In this document: piece by piece, positions 36,905 to 45,606 of the stretch
How positions within the stretch are numbered: position 1 is the first letter of the stretch
Layout: each line of letters begins with the position of its first letter
Source of the DNA: Flavobacteriia bacterium
GTDB lineage: Bacteria > Bacteroidota > Bacteroidia > Flavobacteriales_D > Crocinitomicaceae
DNA: 61,103 nt
Assembly: GCA_016178305.1 (NCBI GenBank)
Contig: JACOTM010000026.1
Span: forward strand, 1-61,103
Direction: 5' to 3'
Position numbers and translations under genes: made by a program
The notes under the pieces: generated by a model
Databases searched by the model: none
What the model was told of the DNA's origin: nothing
The model's input: the letters and a program-made list of their open reading frames with translations, nothing else

Positions 36905-37122
36905 TTACTAACATACAATTCTTGAAACAAATGGGTTTACGTATTCAATCCAAACGGAAGGCTCAAAAAATCACACGAATACAATTGGCTTTTGAAATCA
37001 ATACAAATGAAAAATATTTACGATTAGTCGAAAGAGGAGAATTGAATGTTGGAATTTTAACATTAAAAAAAATAGCGGAGGTATTCAATTGCGAAATTGA
37101 TGATTTTTTAAGAGATAATTAA
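36889..37122 (+). CDS. XRE-family helix-turn-helix regulator
   Basis: 77 residues, one HTH_3/cro-type domain filling the protein: LRIQSKRKAQKITRIQLAFE (helices 1-2), INTNEKYLRLVERGELNVG (recognition helix and turn) and LTLKKIAEVFNCEIDDFLRD. The alternative ATG at 36931 would still keep the domain. The gene overlaps the open end of the truncated S74/T9SS fragment on the opposite strand by 16 bp, so its arrival or survival is tied to that damage. Target unknown; autoregulation is usual for such small regulators. Confidence 0.8.
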   Translation: MFLADITNIQFLKQMGLRIQSKRKAQKITRIQLAFEINTNEKYLRLVERGELNVGILTLKKIAEVFNCEIDDFLRDN

Positions 37123-37139
37123 TTTAGTAACCTATAGAA

Positions 37140-37320
37140 CTACTCGGCTGAATTAACCCCACCAGAACCAAGCCCCATATATCCGCTTAAATTGTTGTTC
37201 AAATAACCACTTATAAGACTATACAAATCTCCATTGAGGCGGGAACGATTGATACCAAAAGTTTGCGTAAAAATGGAGGAATTCCAAGGGGGTGCCTGAT
37301 GTATTCTATTCATTTGTTTT
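37140..37320 (-). pseudogene. Possible second piece of the S74/T9SS surface protein
   Basis: Minus-strand reading frame ending in TAG at 37140, with WNSSIFTQTFGINRSRLNGD and LNNNLSGYMGLGSGGVNSAE. The 'NRSRLNG...SGYMGLG' style resembles the repeats found before S74-type tails in Bacteroidetes surface proteins, and the base composition is less AT-rich than true spacer. It cannot be a normal gene: its frame runs backward through the pgk promoter. A relic is the best reading; confidence is low. Confidence 0.3.
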
Positions 37321-37348
37321 GTTGAAACCCCAAACTTCCTTACTTTTG
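37318..37348 (+). promoter_or_regulatory. Consensus Bacteroidetes promoter of pgk
   Basis: TTTG (37318-37321), exactly 19 bp, TACTTTTG (37341-37348): a perfect match to TTTG-N19-TAnnTTTG. Transcription would start near 37353, about 12 nt before the pgk ATG at 37365. Confidence 0.85.
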
Positions 37349-37364
37349 CATAAAAATTCATAAA

Positions 37365-38576
37365 ATGGCTGATATTCATACGTACAATTTTACAGGTAAA
37401 AGAGCATTAATTAGAGTTGATTTTAATGTGCCTTTAGATAAAGAAACTTTAGAAGTTACTGATGATACACGAATCAGAGCTGCTGTTCCAACGATTCAAC
37501 ATATTTTAAAAAATGGCGGAAGCGTTGTATTAATGTCTCATCTTGGTCGTCCGAAAGAAGGCTTTGAAGATAAATATTCTTTAAAACACATTATTAGTCA
37601 AATTGAAAAAGTATTAGGTCATTCAATTAGCTTTGCTGAAGATTGTATTAGTGATAAAGCCATAGAAATGAGTTCTAATTTACCTCAAGGAGAAGTTTTA
37701 TTATTAGAAAATTTACGTTTTTACAAACAAGAAACTACAGGTACAGAAAGTTTCGCTGAGGCATTATCAAAACATGGGGATGTTTATGTAAATGATGCTT
37801 TTGGTACGGCACATAGAGCACATGCAAGCACTGCAATAATTGCAAAATTTTTCCCAAATGATAAAATGTTCGGTTTCCTTTTAGAAGCTGAAATTAAAAG
37901 TGTAGATAAAGTTTTAAATAGTACGGAAAAGCCATTAACAGCAATAGTTGGTGGAGCTAAAGTTTCTTCAAAAATTACAATTATTGAGCGTTTATTGGAT
38001 AAAGTTGATAATTTAATTGTTGGTGGTGGTATGGCTTATACATTTGTCAAAGCACAAGGTGGAGAAGTGGGGAATTCATTAGTGGAAGATGATTACCTAG
38101 AAGTAGCTCGCAAAATTATAAAAGAAGCGAAAGAAAAGGGAGTTCATTTATACATTCCTGTTGACACTATCATTGCGGATAAATTTGATAATCTAGCTAA
38201 TAAGCAAACGGTTGCTATTGATCAAATTCCTTCTGGATGGATGGGATTAGATGTTGGTCCAAAAACTTCTGCAGATTGTGTTAAAATTATTGAAAATTCA
38301 AAACTGATTTTATGGAATGGGCCAATGGGAGTTTTTGAAATGGAAAGTTACCAGCAAGGTACCGTTGATGTTGCAAATGCAATAGTTACAGCAACAGAAA
38401 AAGGCGCTTTTTCATTAATTGGAGGAGGTGACTCGGTTGCTGCAATAAATAAATTTGATTTAGCTCAAAAAGTAAGTTATGTTTCTACGGGTGGTGGAGC
38501 AATGCTAGAATATTTGGAAGGAATCGAATTACCAGGTATCAAAGCTATAACTTCGGCATCATTTAGTTATCTTTAA
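37365..38576 (+). CDS. pgk: Phosphoglycerate kinase
   Basis: 403 residues. Pgk transfers phosphate from 1,3-bisphosphoglycerate to ADP in glycolysis. Seen: [13 protein letters not shown] (substrate-binding N-domain), [54 protein letters not shown] and [13 protein letters not shown] (nucleotide site), all complete. It has a perfect promoter (37318-37348) and a strong terminator (38601-38631), so it is a single-gene unit. Confidence 0.98.
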   Translation: MADIHTYNFTGKRALIRVDFNVPLDKETLEVTDDTRIRAAVPTIQHILKNGGSVVLMSHLGRPKEGFEDKYSLKHIISQIEKVLGHSISFAEDCISDKAIEMSSNLPQGEVLLLENLRFYKQETTGTESFAEALSKHGDVYVNDAFGTAHRAHASTAIIAKFFPNDKMFGFLLEAEIKSVDKVLNSTEKPLTAIVGGAKVSSKITIIERLLDKVDNLIVGGGMAYTFVKAQGGEVGNSLVEDDYLEVARKIIKEAKEKGVHLYIPVDTIIADKFDNLANKQTVAIDQIPSGWMGLDVGPKTSADCVKIIENSKLILWNGPMGVFEMESYQQGTVDVANAIVTATEKGAFSLIGGGDSVAAINKFDLAQKVSYVSTGGGAMLEYLEGIELPGIKAITSASFSYL

Positions 38577-38600
38577 AAAGTAATTTCATATTACAAGATT

Positions 38601-38631
38601 ATCCTTCACTTTTCGTTGAAGGATTTTTTTT
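38601..38631 (+). terminator. pgk terminator
   Basis: ATCCTTCA (38601-38608) pairs with TGAAGGAT (38617-38624) and is followed by a run of T. It is 25 bp past the pgk stop. Confidence 0.92.
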
Positions 38632-38695
38632 GAGTAAAATTGATTATTTTTAGCTCATATACCTGTTTACGATTCTGTTATTCACTTACACAGCT

Positions 38696-40132
38696 ATGAA
38701 ATATAAAATTATTTTAGTGTTTATAATTCTACGTTGGTTTTCTTTTGGGCAAATCACACCACTGGATACTACAAAAATCAAACATGTTTTTCTTGAGACA
38801 GGAGGTTTAGTTTCTTATTATTTTTGGGAAACTGACAGTTTAAATCACATTAAAGACAACTTAATTCTCAAACCATTTATAAAAAATTACGTTATTACTT
38901 CTAGCATATCTAATCGTAATAAAACAGATTTATCGATTGATAAAATGCAACGAATCGTTAATTTGTTTGCTCATGATGTAACAGGAGTTAAAGAAAAAAC
39001 ACATTTTGAATTTCAAGATTCACTTAAAAAAGAAAAAATTATTTTTGGTTTAAAGAGAGAAATTGCTTCAAAACAAGAAAGTGTCGTTTTTATTAAAAAA
39101 AATAATGATTGGAGTAATTTTATAGCACAAAAAGTAATGTATTTTACGGTTGATCATGAAAATAAATGGACCTTTTCAAAAACAAGTGATTCAATTATTT
39201 TAGAAAAACATAATATTCATACAGCTGCAAATGGACCTTATGTTGTAATTACATATTTGAAGCACAATCAAACAATAAGAGAACAGCTTATTTACACTTA
39301 TGCAGGACAAGATGTAACTTCTTTTTTTAAAAGAAATCACATCATACAAGCGGAACGTGTATTAATTTTCATAAATGGTTATCGAGGTCCAACAAGAGAA
39401 AAAGATGAAACAGACCATTTAGTGACTTCAAAAGATCGATATTATTATTGGTTTAAAATAGATGATCAATTTATCTCTCGATTAGAGCCAAGTAAAGCAT
39501 ATTACTTAGATGGGAGCATGAGTATAAAGACATCAAATCATCGCTCAATGCGTCAATTTGCCAAAAGCATGTTTTTTTCAACCTATATCTTCAGAAAAAA
39601 GAAAGCTCGTGATAATTACAATCGATTGAATACAAAGAATAATAAAGAAGGTTTTTATGAACGTAAAGAAAAAGGGAAGATAGGCGGTCGCGCCTTATTA
39701 GCTGCTTTATGTAATTCTCCCGCATGTTTTGGAACAATGGATACGCTTGATATCGTTTGTCACAGCATGGGTTATGCCTATACTTTAGGACTGATTGAAG
39801 AATTAAAAGGAAAAGTTGTATTTGGAAAGATATACATATTAGCACCTGAAAATGCTTGCGAAGATGGGGCAGATTGGTCACAATTTGAACAAGTATGGCA
39901 ATATGGTAGTAATTTGGGTGAAAAAGATGCTGATCCTCTGTGGGAGCAAGATGGCATTGCACCTCAATGTGCTGTAAAAGGTATTGAACAATTACCTTCT
40001 AATTCTGGCGGTCGCGCATTTTTTCCAAAAGACTGGAAGCGTAAAAATTTTATTGACAGTCACCAACTGTACAATTATGATTGGATTTTTGAAAGAATTC
40101 AAAAAGTTGAAATTGGATTCATCTCAAAATAA
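38696..40132 (+). CDS. Exported protein with alpha/beta-hydrolase-like features
   Basis: 478 residues. A signal peptide (MKYKIILVFIILRWFSFGQ) is followed by ~190 residues of beta-rich, unassigned sequence. The second half has hydrolase features: a strand-loop RVLIFINGYRGPTREKDETDH, and LDIVCHSMGYAYTLGLIEEL, where HSMGY fits the GxSxG-type nucleophile elbow with His in place of the first Gly, then IYILAPENACEDGADW. A lipase- or esterase-like secreted serine hydrolase is plausible but the substrate is unknown. It is convergent with the EnvC-like gene and has no obvious operon partner. Confidence 0.7.
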   Translation: MKYKIILVFIILRWFSFGQITPLDTTKIKHVFLETGGLVSYYFWETDSLNHIKDNLILKPFIKNYVITSSISNRNKTDLSIDKMQRIVNLFAHDVTGVKEKTHFEFQDSLKKEKIIFGLKREIASKQESVVFIKKNNDWSNFIAQKVMYFTVDHENKWTFSKTSDSIILEKHNIHTAANGPYVVITYLKHNQTIREQLIYTYAGQDVTSFFKRNHIIQAERVLIFINGYRGPTREKDETDHLVTSKDRYYYWFKIDDQFISRLEPSKAYYLDGSMSIKTSNHRSMRQFAKSMFFSTYIFRKKKARDNYNRLNTKNNKEGFYERKEKGKIGGRALLAALCNSPACFGTMDTLDIVCHSMGYAYTLGLIEELKGKVVFGKIYILAPENACEDGADWSQFEQVWQYGSNLGEKDADPLWEQDGIAPQCAVKGIEQLPSNSGGRAFFPKDWKRKNFIDSHQLYNYDWIFERIQKVEIGFISK

Positions 40133-40175
40133 TATCTTTGAATGATTTACGTTTGAATCATGCTTAGATTTGAAA

Positions 40176-41516
40176 TTATCTATTTACCCAAAGCGAAGGA
40201 TTGACACATTGTACAGAACCTCCATTAACAACATGAATTTCAAAATGAGCGATGGATACTGAACTCCCTGAAGGCACGGTAAGAGAACCTATAACTTGCT
40301 TTGTAGTTACTTTGGAGCCAACAGTTACATAAGTGTCCTGTAAATTAGAATATACGGTTCTATAATTTCCATGTTTTATAATAACCACTTTACCAGCACC
40401 TAAAATATTCAACACACTTGTAACTTCTCCATCAAAAACAGCTCGAACTTGTGCATTTTGAGGTGTACTAATATCGATTCCATTATTGTTAGTATATACA
40501 TTTTCCAAAGTTGGGTGCGCGTTTTTCCCAAATCCTTCTGTGATAGTTCCCTTTTCTACAGGCCATGGAAGTTTTCCTTTATTTGCTTCGAAATTTTTAC
40601 TTAAAGAAACTGCTTCTTTCGTGTTTTCAGTATAATTCACTTCTTTTTTAACAGGAGTTGAACTTACTTCTTTTTTCACCTCAGTTGTTGTTGAATTTGA
40701 TTGATTGGTTGCCAACTCAGCTTTCTTTTTTGCTTTTTCAGCTTTTTCAGCAGCAAGACGCGCTTTTTTCTCCGCATTTGCAATTTCTTTTCTTATTGCT
40801 GCATTAATTTTTTCTTTTAAAATTTCTTTTTTACGTTCATCATCGCGTAATTGTGACATTAGCTTCGATTCTTCATTTTTAAATTTTTGATAAACGACTT
40901 GTTTTTTTTCTTTATCCTTTTCTATTTCTTCTTTTTCTTTCTTTTTTTCATCAAGCATACTTAATTTATACTTCTTTTCATTTTCAATTGATGAAATTTC
41001 TGTTTTTATAAGACTTTCATACTGCTTTATTATCAAAAATTGCTTTTGCTGAATATCTCCAATTTTTTTTAAATATTTATTGCGTTTTAAAGCTTGGTAA
41101 TACGAATTAGATGAAAAAATATACATCATTTTTCCGTATTTATTCCTATGCTTATAGGCATAATAAAGCAATCTTCTATACTGTTCCTTAAGCTTAAATA
41201 ATTTTTTACGTAATGTTTTAATTTGATTTCCTTTTTCAGAAAGTTTCAATTCTGCACCACGTATTTGATTATCGAAATTTCGTAATAAATTTTCTCTATA
41301 ATTAATCTGATTTTCAATGATTTTTAACTCATTTAAAGAAGCTTCTGTATTTGTTTTCGTTTTACTTAACAGCGACCGTGTATTAGAAATTTTCTTTTCT
41401 AATTTATCTTGCTCTTTTTTCAACTTATCACTTGAATTTTGAGCATTAGCTTGCAAATTGAATAATACAATGCCAATTAATATCAATAAAAATCGTATGC
41501 TATTCACACTTTTCAT
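40176..41516 (-). CDS. EnvC-type murein hydrolase activator (degenerate M23)
   Basis: 446 residues. Signal peptide (MKSVNSIRFLLILIGIVLFNLQANA), then a long coiled coil (~30-260, e.g. KLKKEQDKLEKKISNTRSLL and an Ala/Lys-rich stretch), a linker, and a LytM/M23 domain (~320-446). In the M23 domain the zinc ligands are replaced: the usual HxGxDI is NNGIDIS and the HxH of the last strand is YSNL. This is the EnvC/NlpD pattern: a non-catalytic LytM factor that switches on cell-wall amidases during division. It overlaps the DUF4292 gene by 17 bp and ends the envelope cluster. Confidence 0.88.
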   Translation of the reverse strand: MKSVNSIRFLLILIGIVLFNLQANAQNSSDKLKKEQDKLEKKISNTRSLLSKTKTNTEASLNELKIIENQINYRENLLRNFDNQIRGAELKLSEKGNQIKTLRKKLFKLKEQYRRLLYYAYKHRNKYGKMMYIFSSNSYYQALKRNKYLKKIGDIQQKQFLIIKQYESLIKTEISSIENEKKYKLSMLDEKKKEKEEIEKDKEKKQVVYQKFKNEESKLMSQLRDDERKKEILKEKINAAIRKEIANAEKKARLAAEKAEKAKKKAELATNQSNSTTTEVKKEVSSTPVKKEVNYTENTKEAVSLSKNFEANKGKLPWPVEKGTITEGFGKNAHPTLENVYTNNNGIDISTPQNAQVRAVFDGEVTSVLNILGAGKVVIIKHGNYRTVYSNLQDTYVTVGSKVTTKQVIGSLTVPSGSSVSIAHFEIHVVNGGSVQCVNPSLWVNR

Positions 41517-42312
41517 AACTTTCTGGTATAACCATTTCTATGGGTTGGGGTAAATTTACTTCTATTTTATCATAAGTTAACTCTACTTGAATCTTATTTC
41601 TAGGCGTTAAAATGTTAATTAAAACTTCTTTAGGAAAATTAAAGCCTTCATTATATTCTCTTTTTATATATTCAACTTTAATAGTTGTTGAATCCGAAGG
41701 ACTTTCAATTTCCATTCCTGTTAATTCTGAAATGTTCTTATTTAAGAAATATTTGACAATGATATCTTCTTTCGCTCTTCTTTCTGTTCTACGCATTTTA
41801 TTTTTTCGATGCGAAGAAACAATGTACATTGAATGGTCATGAATTTGGAAATAGCGTTGATTGGTATCGTAATCTACCGGTAAACCTAAAATTATTTCCT
41901 CAATATTTTTATAATTAAAATCCACTCCAAAAGCATCTTTAAAATAACCTAAATCATGTTTAATAAAACAACGATCTTTTTTATTGGTCAAAGTCAAAGA
42001 ATCTTTCGTAATAATGGAATTAATAATAGGAATATTTGCAAATGAAATAATTGCCCCCACAGCACTATCCTTTGCAAGACGAATCGAAGTTTTAAACGAA
42101 TTTGTGCGATTAGTATCCGAATAATTTGTTTTGATTTTCGTATAAAAAAACCTTGGACTTAATTTAGAAATACTGTCTATAGATTCTACTAAAACTTGTG
42201 TTTTTTTACGTTCTAATTTTTCATAATTTTCTACAACTTCCTTGTTGGAAGCACATGAAACGATAAAAAGACCGCTAATTAATAAAAGCATGCAATTAAT
42301 ATAACGGCTCAT
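41500..42312 (-). CDS. DUF4292 family lipoprotein
   Basis: 270 residues from the ATG at 42312 (MSRYINCMLLLISGLFIVSCAS); six further codons to an ATG at 42330 are possible. The signal sequence ends in a lipobox (IVSCASNK). The body is the DUF4292 domain of Bacteroidetes, with RFFYTKIKTNYSDTNRTNSF, IGAIISFANIPIINSIITKD-like strands and the C-terminal NILTPRNKIQVELTYDKIEV. Beta-rich outer-membrane-associated lipoproteins of this type are always found between a TPR gene and an EnvC-like gene, as here, so a shared envelope role is likely. It overlaps both neighbours. Confidence 0.87.
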   Translation of the reverse strand: MSRYINCMLLLISGLFIVSCASNKEVVENYEKLERKKTQVLVESIDSISKLSPRFFYTKIKTNYSDTNRTNSFKTSIRLAKDSAVGAIISFANIPIINSIITKDSLTLTNKKDRCFIKHDLGYFKDAFGVDFNYKNIEEIILGLPVDYDTNQRYFQIHDHSMYIVSSHRKNKMRRTERRAKEDIIVKYFLNKNISELTGMEIESPSDSTTIKVEYIKREYNEGFNFPKEVLINILTPRNKIQVELTYDKIEVNLPQPIEMVIPESYEKCE

Positions 42313-44014
42313 AATATTCTTTTTTATCAATTTTTATCTGCAAATTTTTATTGGTTGAACCTAGCGCTTTCGCTTTTTTCCAAAATTCAACTGCTTTTTC
42401 TATATTGCCTGCTTTAAAATAACCATCTCCTAAATGATCGAAGATAATTTTGTCATCTGTACTTTTTTCAAATGCTTTTTTATAATACTCAAATGCTTGT
42501 GAAAAGTTACCTTTTTGAAATAAAACCCACCCGTATGTATCAATAAAATGTGCTTGACCCGGAGAAATTTCATTGGCTTTTTGAATTAACATTTCAGCTT
42601 TCTCTAAATCAATTTTTAAATTGGCTAAATGGTAAGCATAATTATTCATATTCAATGCGCTATTTTTATCTAACTCTAATGCTTTATCATAATTTTTTTT
42701 CCCTTCATCTAATTTCAATAATCCAAAATTTGCCTCGCCCATTTGTGCGTAATATTCAGCTAACATTGAATTATCATTTACAATAAAATCTTTCCCTGTT
42801 TCTAAAGAAACTAATGCCTCTGAATATTTTTTTAATTGTACGGCTGACAATCCATTGAACAAATAGACCGTAATATTATTTGGAAAGTATTGTAAACATT
42901 TTTTACTATCTAAAAATAAATTTTCAAAATCCAAATTTTGGTACTCCATCACCAAAACTTGATTCCATATTGGAAATTTTGATTGTTCATATTTCAAAGC
43001 ATTTTTATAACTTTCAAGTGCTTTTATTTGATTCTCATTTTTTAAATAAAAATCACCTAATATTGAATAAGATTTAGAATCATCAGGATATTGTGCAACT
43101 AAAATTTCTGCTAATTGAAAATCTTTAGGCGATAACTTAGCATTGCGGTCATGAATTTCAATTAAAGCATTCATTTTCGAATCTATATTAATATCATCAC
43201 AGGCAAACGCTCTAAATAATTCTGTGTAATAGTTCTCGGTTTTCCCTTTTTGTTTGTAAATATCCGCTAAAGCCATGTGAGCACGACCATTAGTTGGATC
43301 GGCAACGGTCATTTCTTCCAGCATTGAAACGGCTTTTGCTTCTTGTTTTGTTTGGAAATAATAATCGACCAAAATTGCTATTAATTGCGGATGATCAGGA
43401 TATAATTTACGTGCTTTGTTGATCTCTTCAATTCCTTTTTCCGCTTTTTTTATTTGTACATATAACCTAAATTTTTGCATGGATAATTCTGGTATCAATC
43501 CCATTTGGTCTTCTGTTTTATCAAAAGCTTTGATTGCTTCTTCAATTTGACCGTTTTGAACTAAACTTTCAGCATAACCATAGAGCCAATCAACGTTGCG
43601 AGGTTCTTTTTTTATTAGTCTTTCAAAACATTTTACGGCTTCTGGATACTTTTTTTGTTCAAAATACATGTAAGCCAACTCTTGTGTGTACCACGTGTTT
43701 TTAGGGTCTATTTGAGAAGCTTTTAAAATTGATTCTGCTGATTTTTCCAAATCGTTTTTTTGCAAATACAATTCCGATAATAAATAAAAAACCGCATCAT
43801 CATCTTGCCTTACTCCTAAGCAATAATTTAAAGCTAAAATTGCACCATCAACTTCTCCTTTTTGTTTCAATCGTAATCCTTCATGAAATTTCTCAATATA
43901 AGGAAAACTAGTTCTTGTTAATTGAGGCTCAGCTTTTTCTTTCTGTTTGAAAATCCCACAAGAGCTAACAACAGTTGTAATTACAACAATAGACCAAAAA
44001 AACTTTTTTCTCAT
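42296..44014 (-). CDS. TPR-repeat lipoprotein of the envelope cluster
   Basis: 572 residues. Signal peptide with lipobox (VVSSCGIFKQ), then tetratricopeptide repeats almost to the end, e.g. DAVFYLLSELYLQKNDLEKS, TWYTQELAYMYFEQKKYPEA, YSILGDFYLKNENQIKALE and HLGDGYFKAGNIEKAVEF. A scaffolding role in the envelope is inferred. Its stop overlaps the DUF4292 start, and its ATG overlaps the nucleotidyltransferase stop (TAATG), so the cluster is tightly coupled. Confidence 0.9.
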   Translation of the reverse strand: MRKKFFWSIVVITTVVSSCGIFKQKEKAEPQLTRTSFPYIEKFHEGLRLKQKGEVDGAILALNYCLGVRQDDDAVFYLLSELYLQKNDLEKSAESILKASQIDPKNTWYTQELAYMYFEQKKYPEAVKCFERLIKKEPRNVDWLYGYAESLVQNGQIEEAIKAFDKTEDQMGLIPELSMQKFRLYVQIKKAEKGIEEINKARKLYPDHPQLIAILVDYYFQTKQEAKAVSMLEEMTVADPTNGRAHMALADIYKQKGKTENYYTELFRAFACDDINIDSKMNALIEIHDRNAKLSPKDFQLAEILVAQYPDDSKSYSILGDFYLKNENQIKALESYKNALKYEQSKFPIWNQVLVMEYQNLDFENLFLDSKKCLQYFPNNITVYLFNGLSAVQLKKYSEALVSLETGKDFIVNDNSMLAEYYAQMGEANFGLLKLDEGKKNYDKALELDKNSALNMNNYAYHLANLKIDLEKAEMLIQKANEISPGQAHFIDTYGWVLFQKGNFSQAFEYYKKAFEKSTDDKIIFDHLGDGYFKAGNIEKAVEFWKKAKALGSTNKNLQIKIDKKEYYEPLY

Positions 44015-45021
44015 TAAGCAATAATTGAATAATCACTCAAACTCAAATCTCGAGCCAAACCTTTATATTTTGCATTTGAACCCAACATTGAATCTTTCAA
44101 ATTTGCATCCATGATTATCGCATTCGCTTGTAATATACTGTTACGAATAATCGAATTGGTAACCATTGATCCGTGTCCTAATGATACATGTGGACCAACA
44201 ATTGAATTTTCTAAAATCACGTCTTTACCTATAAAACAAGGAGGGATAATAATAGAGTTAATCAATTTTGATGATGGATGAACCATTTCTGCTTTCTTTT
44301 CAAAATCGTATTCCAAGACCCTTTGATTTGTAAAAACAGTTACTTCTTTATTCCCACAATCCAACCATTCGGTCACTTCTCCTGGTTTGAATTTTTTTCC
44401 TGCTTCCGTTAATCTTCTTAAAGCATCTGGTAATTGGTATTCTCCCCCTTTTATAACATCATTATCAATTAAATACTCACATTCATTTCTCAATGCTTTG
44501 CCATCTTTGAAATAGTAAATACCAATCATTGCTAAATCAGAGACAAAATCTTTCGGTTTCTCAACAAAATCAATAATTTCTCCCAATTCATTCATTTTGA
44601 TAACACCAAATGCACTTGGATCTTCGATTTGTTTAACCCATAATATCCCATCTGCATTGGGATCAATTTTGAAATTTGCTTTAAACAAGGTATCTGCAAA
44701 TGCAACTACAACTGGGCCATCCAACATTTCTTTAGCGCATAAAACAGCATGAGCAGTCCCTAATGGTTTATCTTGATAATAAATTTTTGCTTTAGCTCCC
44801 AATTTCTCAGCAACTTTCACTAATTCATTCTCAATTTCAGTTCCAAAATCTCCAATAACAAATCCTATTTCTTCAATTTTTTCACTACAAACAGCTGCAA
44901 TATCTTCCACCAATCTATGAACAATTGGTTTTCCTCCTACAGGAACTAAAGGTTTTGGAACAGTTAATGTATGAGGGCGTAAACGACTACCACGTCCAGC
45001 CATTGGTACAATTACTTTCAT
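44014..45021 (-). CDS. Sugar-phosphate nucleotidyltransferase
   Basis: 335 residues. The N-terminal nucleotidyltransferase fold carries VIVPMAGRGSRLRPHTLTVPKPLVPVGGKPI, the signature of NDP-sugar pyrophosphorylases, with the DKPLGTAHAVLCAKEML and VAFADTLF (metal Asp) elements. A left-handed beta-helix-like tail (residues ~240-335: INSIIIPPCFIGKDVILENS) follows. It activates a sugar-1-phosphate with a NTP for glycan synthesis; the exact base and sugar cannot be read. The dUTPase gene and a flippase lie directly upstream on the same strand. Confidence 0.9.
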   Translation of the reverse strand: MKVIVPMAGRGSRLRPHTLTVPKPLVPVGGKPIVHRLVEDIAAVCSEKIEEIGFVIGDFGTEIENELVKVAEKLGAKAKIYYQDKPLGTAHAVLCAKEMLDGPVVVAFADTLFKANFKIDPNADGILWVKQIEDPSAFGVIKMNELGEIIDFVEKPKDFVSDLAMIGIYYFKDGKALRNECEYLIDNDVIKGGEYQLPDALRRLTEAGKKFKPGEVTEWLDCGNKEVTVFTNQRVLEYDFEKKAEMVHPSSKLINSIIIPPCFIGKDVILENSIVGPHVSLGHGSMVTNSIIRNSILQANAIIMDANLKDSMLGSNAKYKGLARDLSLSDYSIIA

Positions 45022-45065
45022 AGTTTTTTTATATTATTAATCCTTTTGGATAATTAAAATCTTTT

Positions 45066-45500
45066 TTATTTTACACCTGTACTTCCAAATCCTCCTTCAC
45101 CACGAGCTGTTTCTGAAAGAATGTCAACATTGATCCAATTTGCTTGTTCAACTTTAGCAAAAACTAATTGAGCAATCCGTTCTCCATTTTCAATTTCAAA
45201 TATTTCATTGGATAAATTGATTAAGATTACTCCTATTTCTCCTCTATAATCAGCATCTATTGTTCCTGGAGAATTCAAAACTGTAATCCCTTTTTTCAAA
45301 GCTAATCCACTTCTTGGACGAACTTGAGCCTCATATCCTTCCGGTATTTCTAAAAACAAACCTGTCTTTATTAATGCTCTTTCTAAAGGTTTTAAAAGAA
45401 TTGATGTTTCTAAATTTGCTCGTAAATCGACCCCTGCTGAAGCAGAAGTTTCATATTTTGGCAAATCATGTTGCGATGTGTTTTTTATTTTAACCTGCAT
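45066..45500 (-). CDS. dut: dUTP diphosphatase
   Basis: 144 residues. Removes dUTP and supplies dUMP for thymidylate synthesis. All five trimeric dUTPase motifs are present: [10 protein letters not shown] (1), [10 protein letters not shown] (2), [17 protein letters not shown] (3), ERIAQLVF (4) and [10 protein letters not shown] (5, flexible P-loop-like tail). Length is normal. It sits between the flippase and the nucleotidyltransferase genes, an arrangement conserved in Bacteroidetes. Confidence 0.97.
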   Translation of the reverse strand: MQVKIKNTSQHDLPKYETSASAGVDLRANLETSILLKPLERALIKTGLFLEIPEGYEAQVRPRSGLALKKGITVLNSPGTIDADYRGEIGVILINLSNEIFEIENGERIAQLVFAKVEQANWINVDILSETARGEGGFGSTGVK

Positions 45501-45606
45501 GTATAAACGAGTCTGTAACTGCCAAAGATAATAAAAATAACATTGTTCTTTACAATCGCTAAATCAAGGTTTTTAACTTGCTTTGTTTGATAAATATAGG
45601 AATGAT

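Noticed and set aside
37140-37379. 79-aa minus-strand protein over the pgk start
   Set aside because: Its 5' end runs through the consensus pgk promoter and into pgk; kept only as a possible relic of a surface protein.
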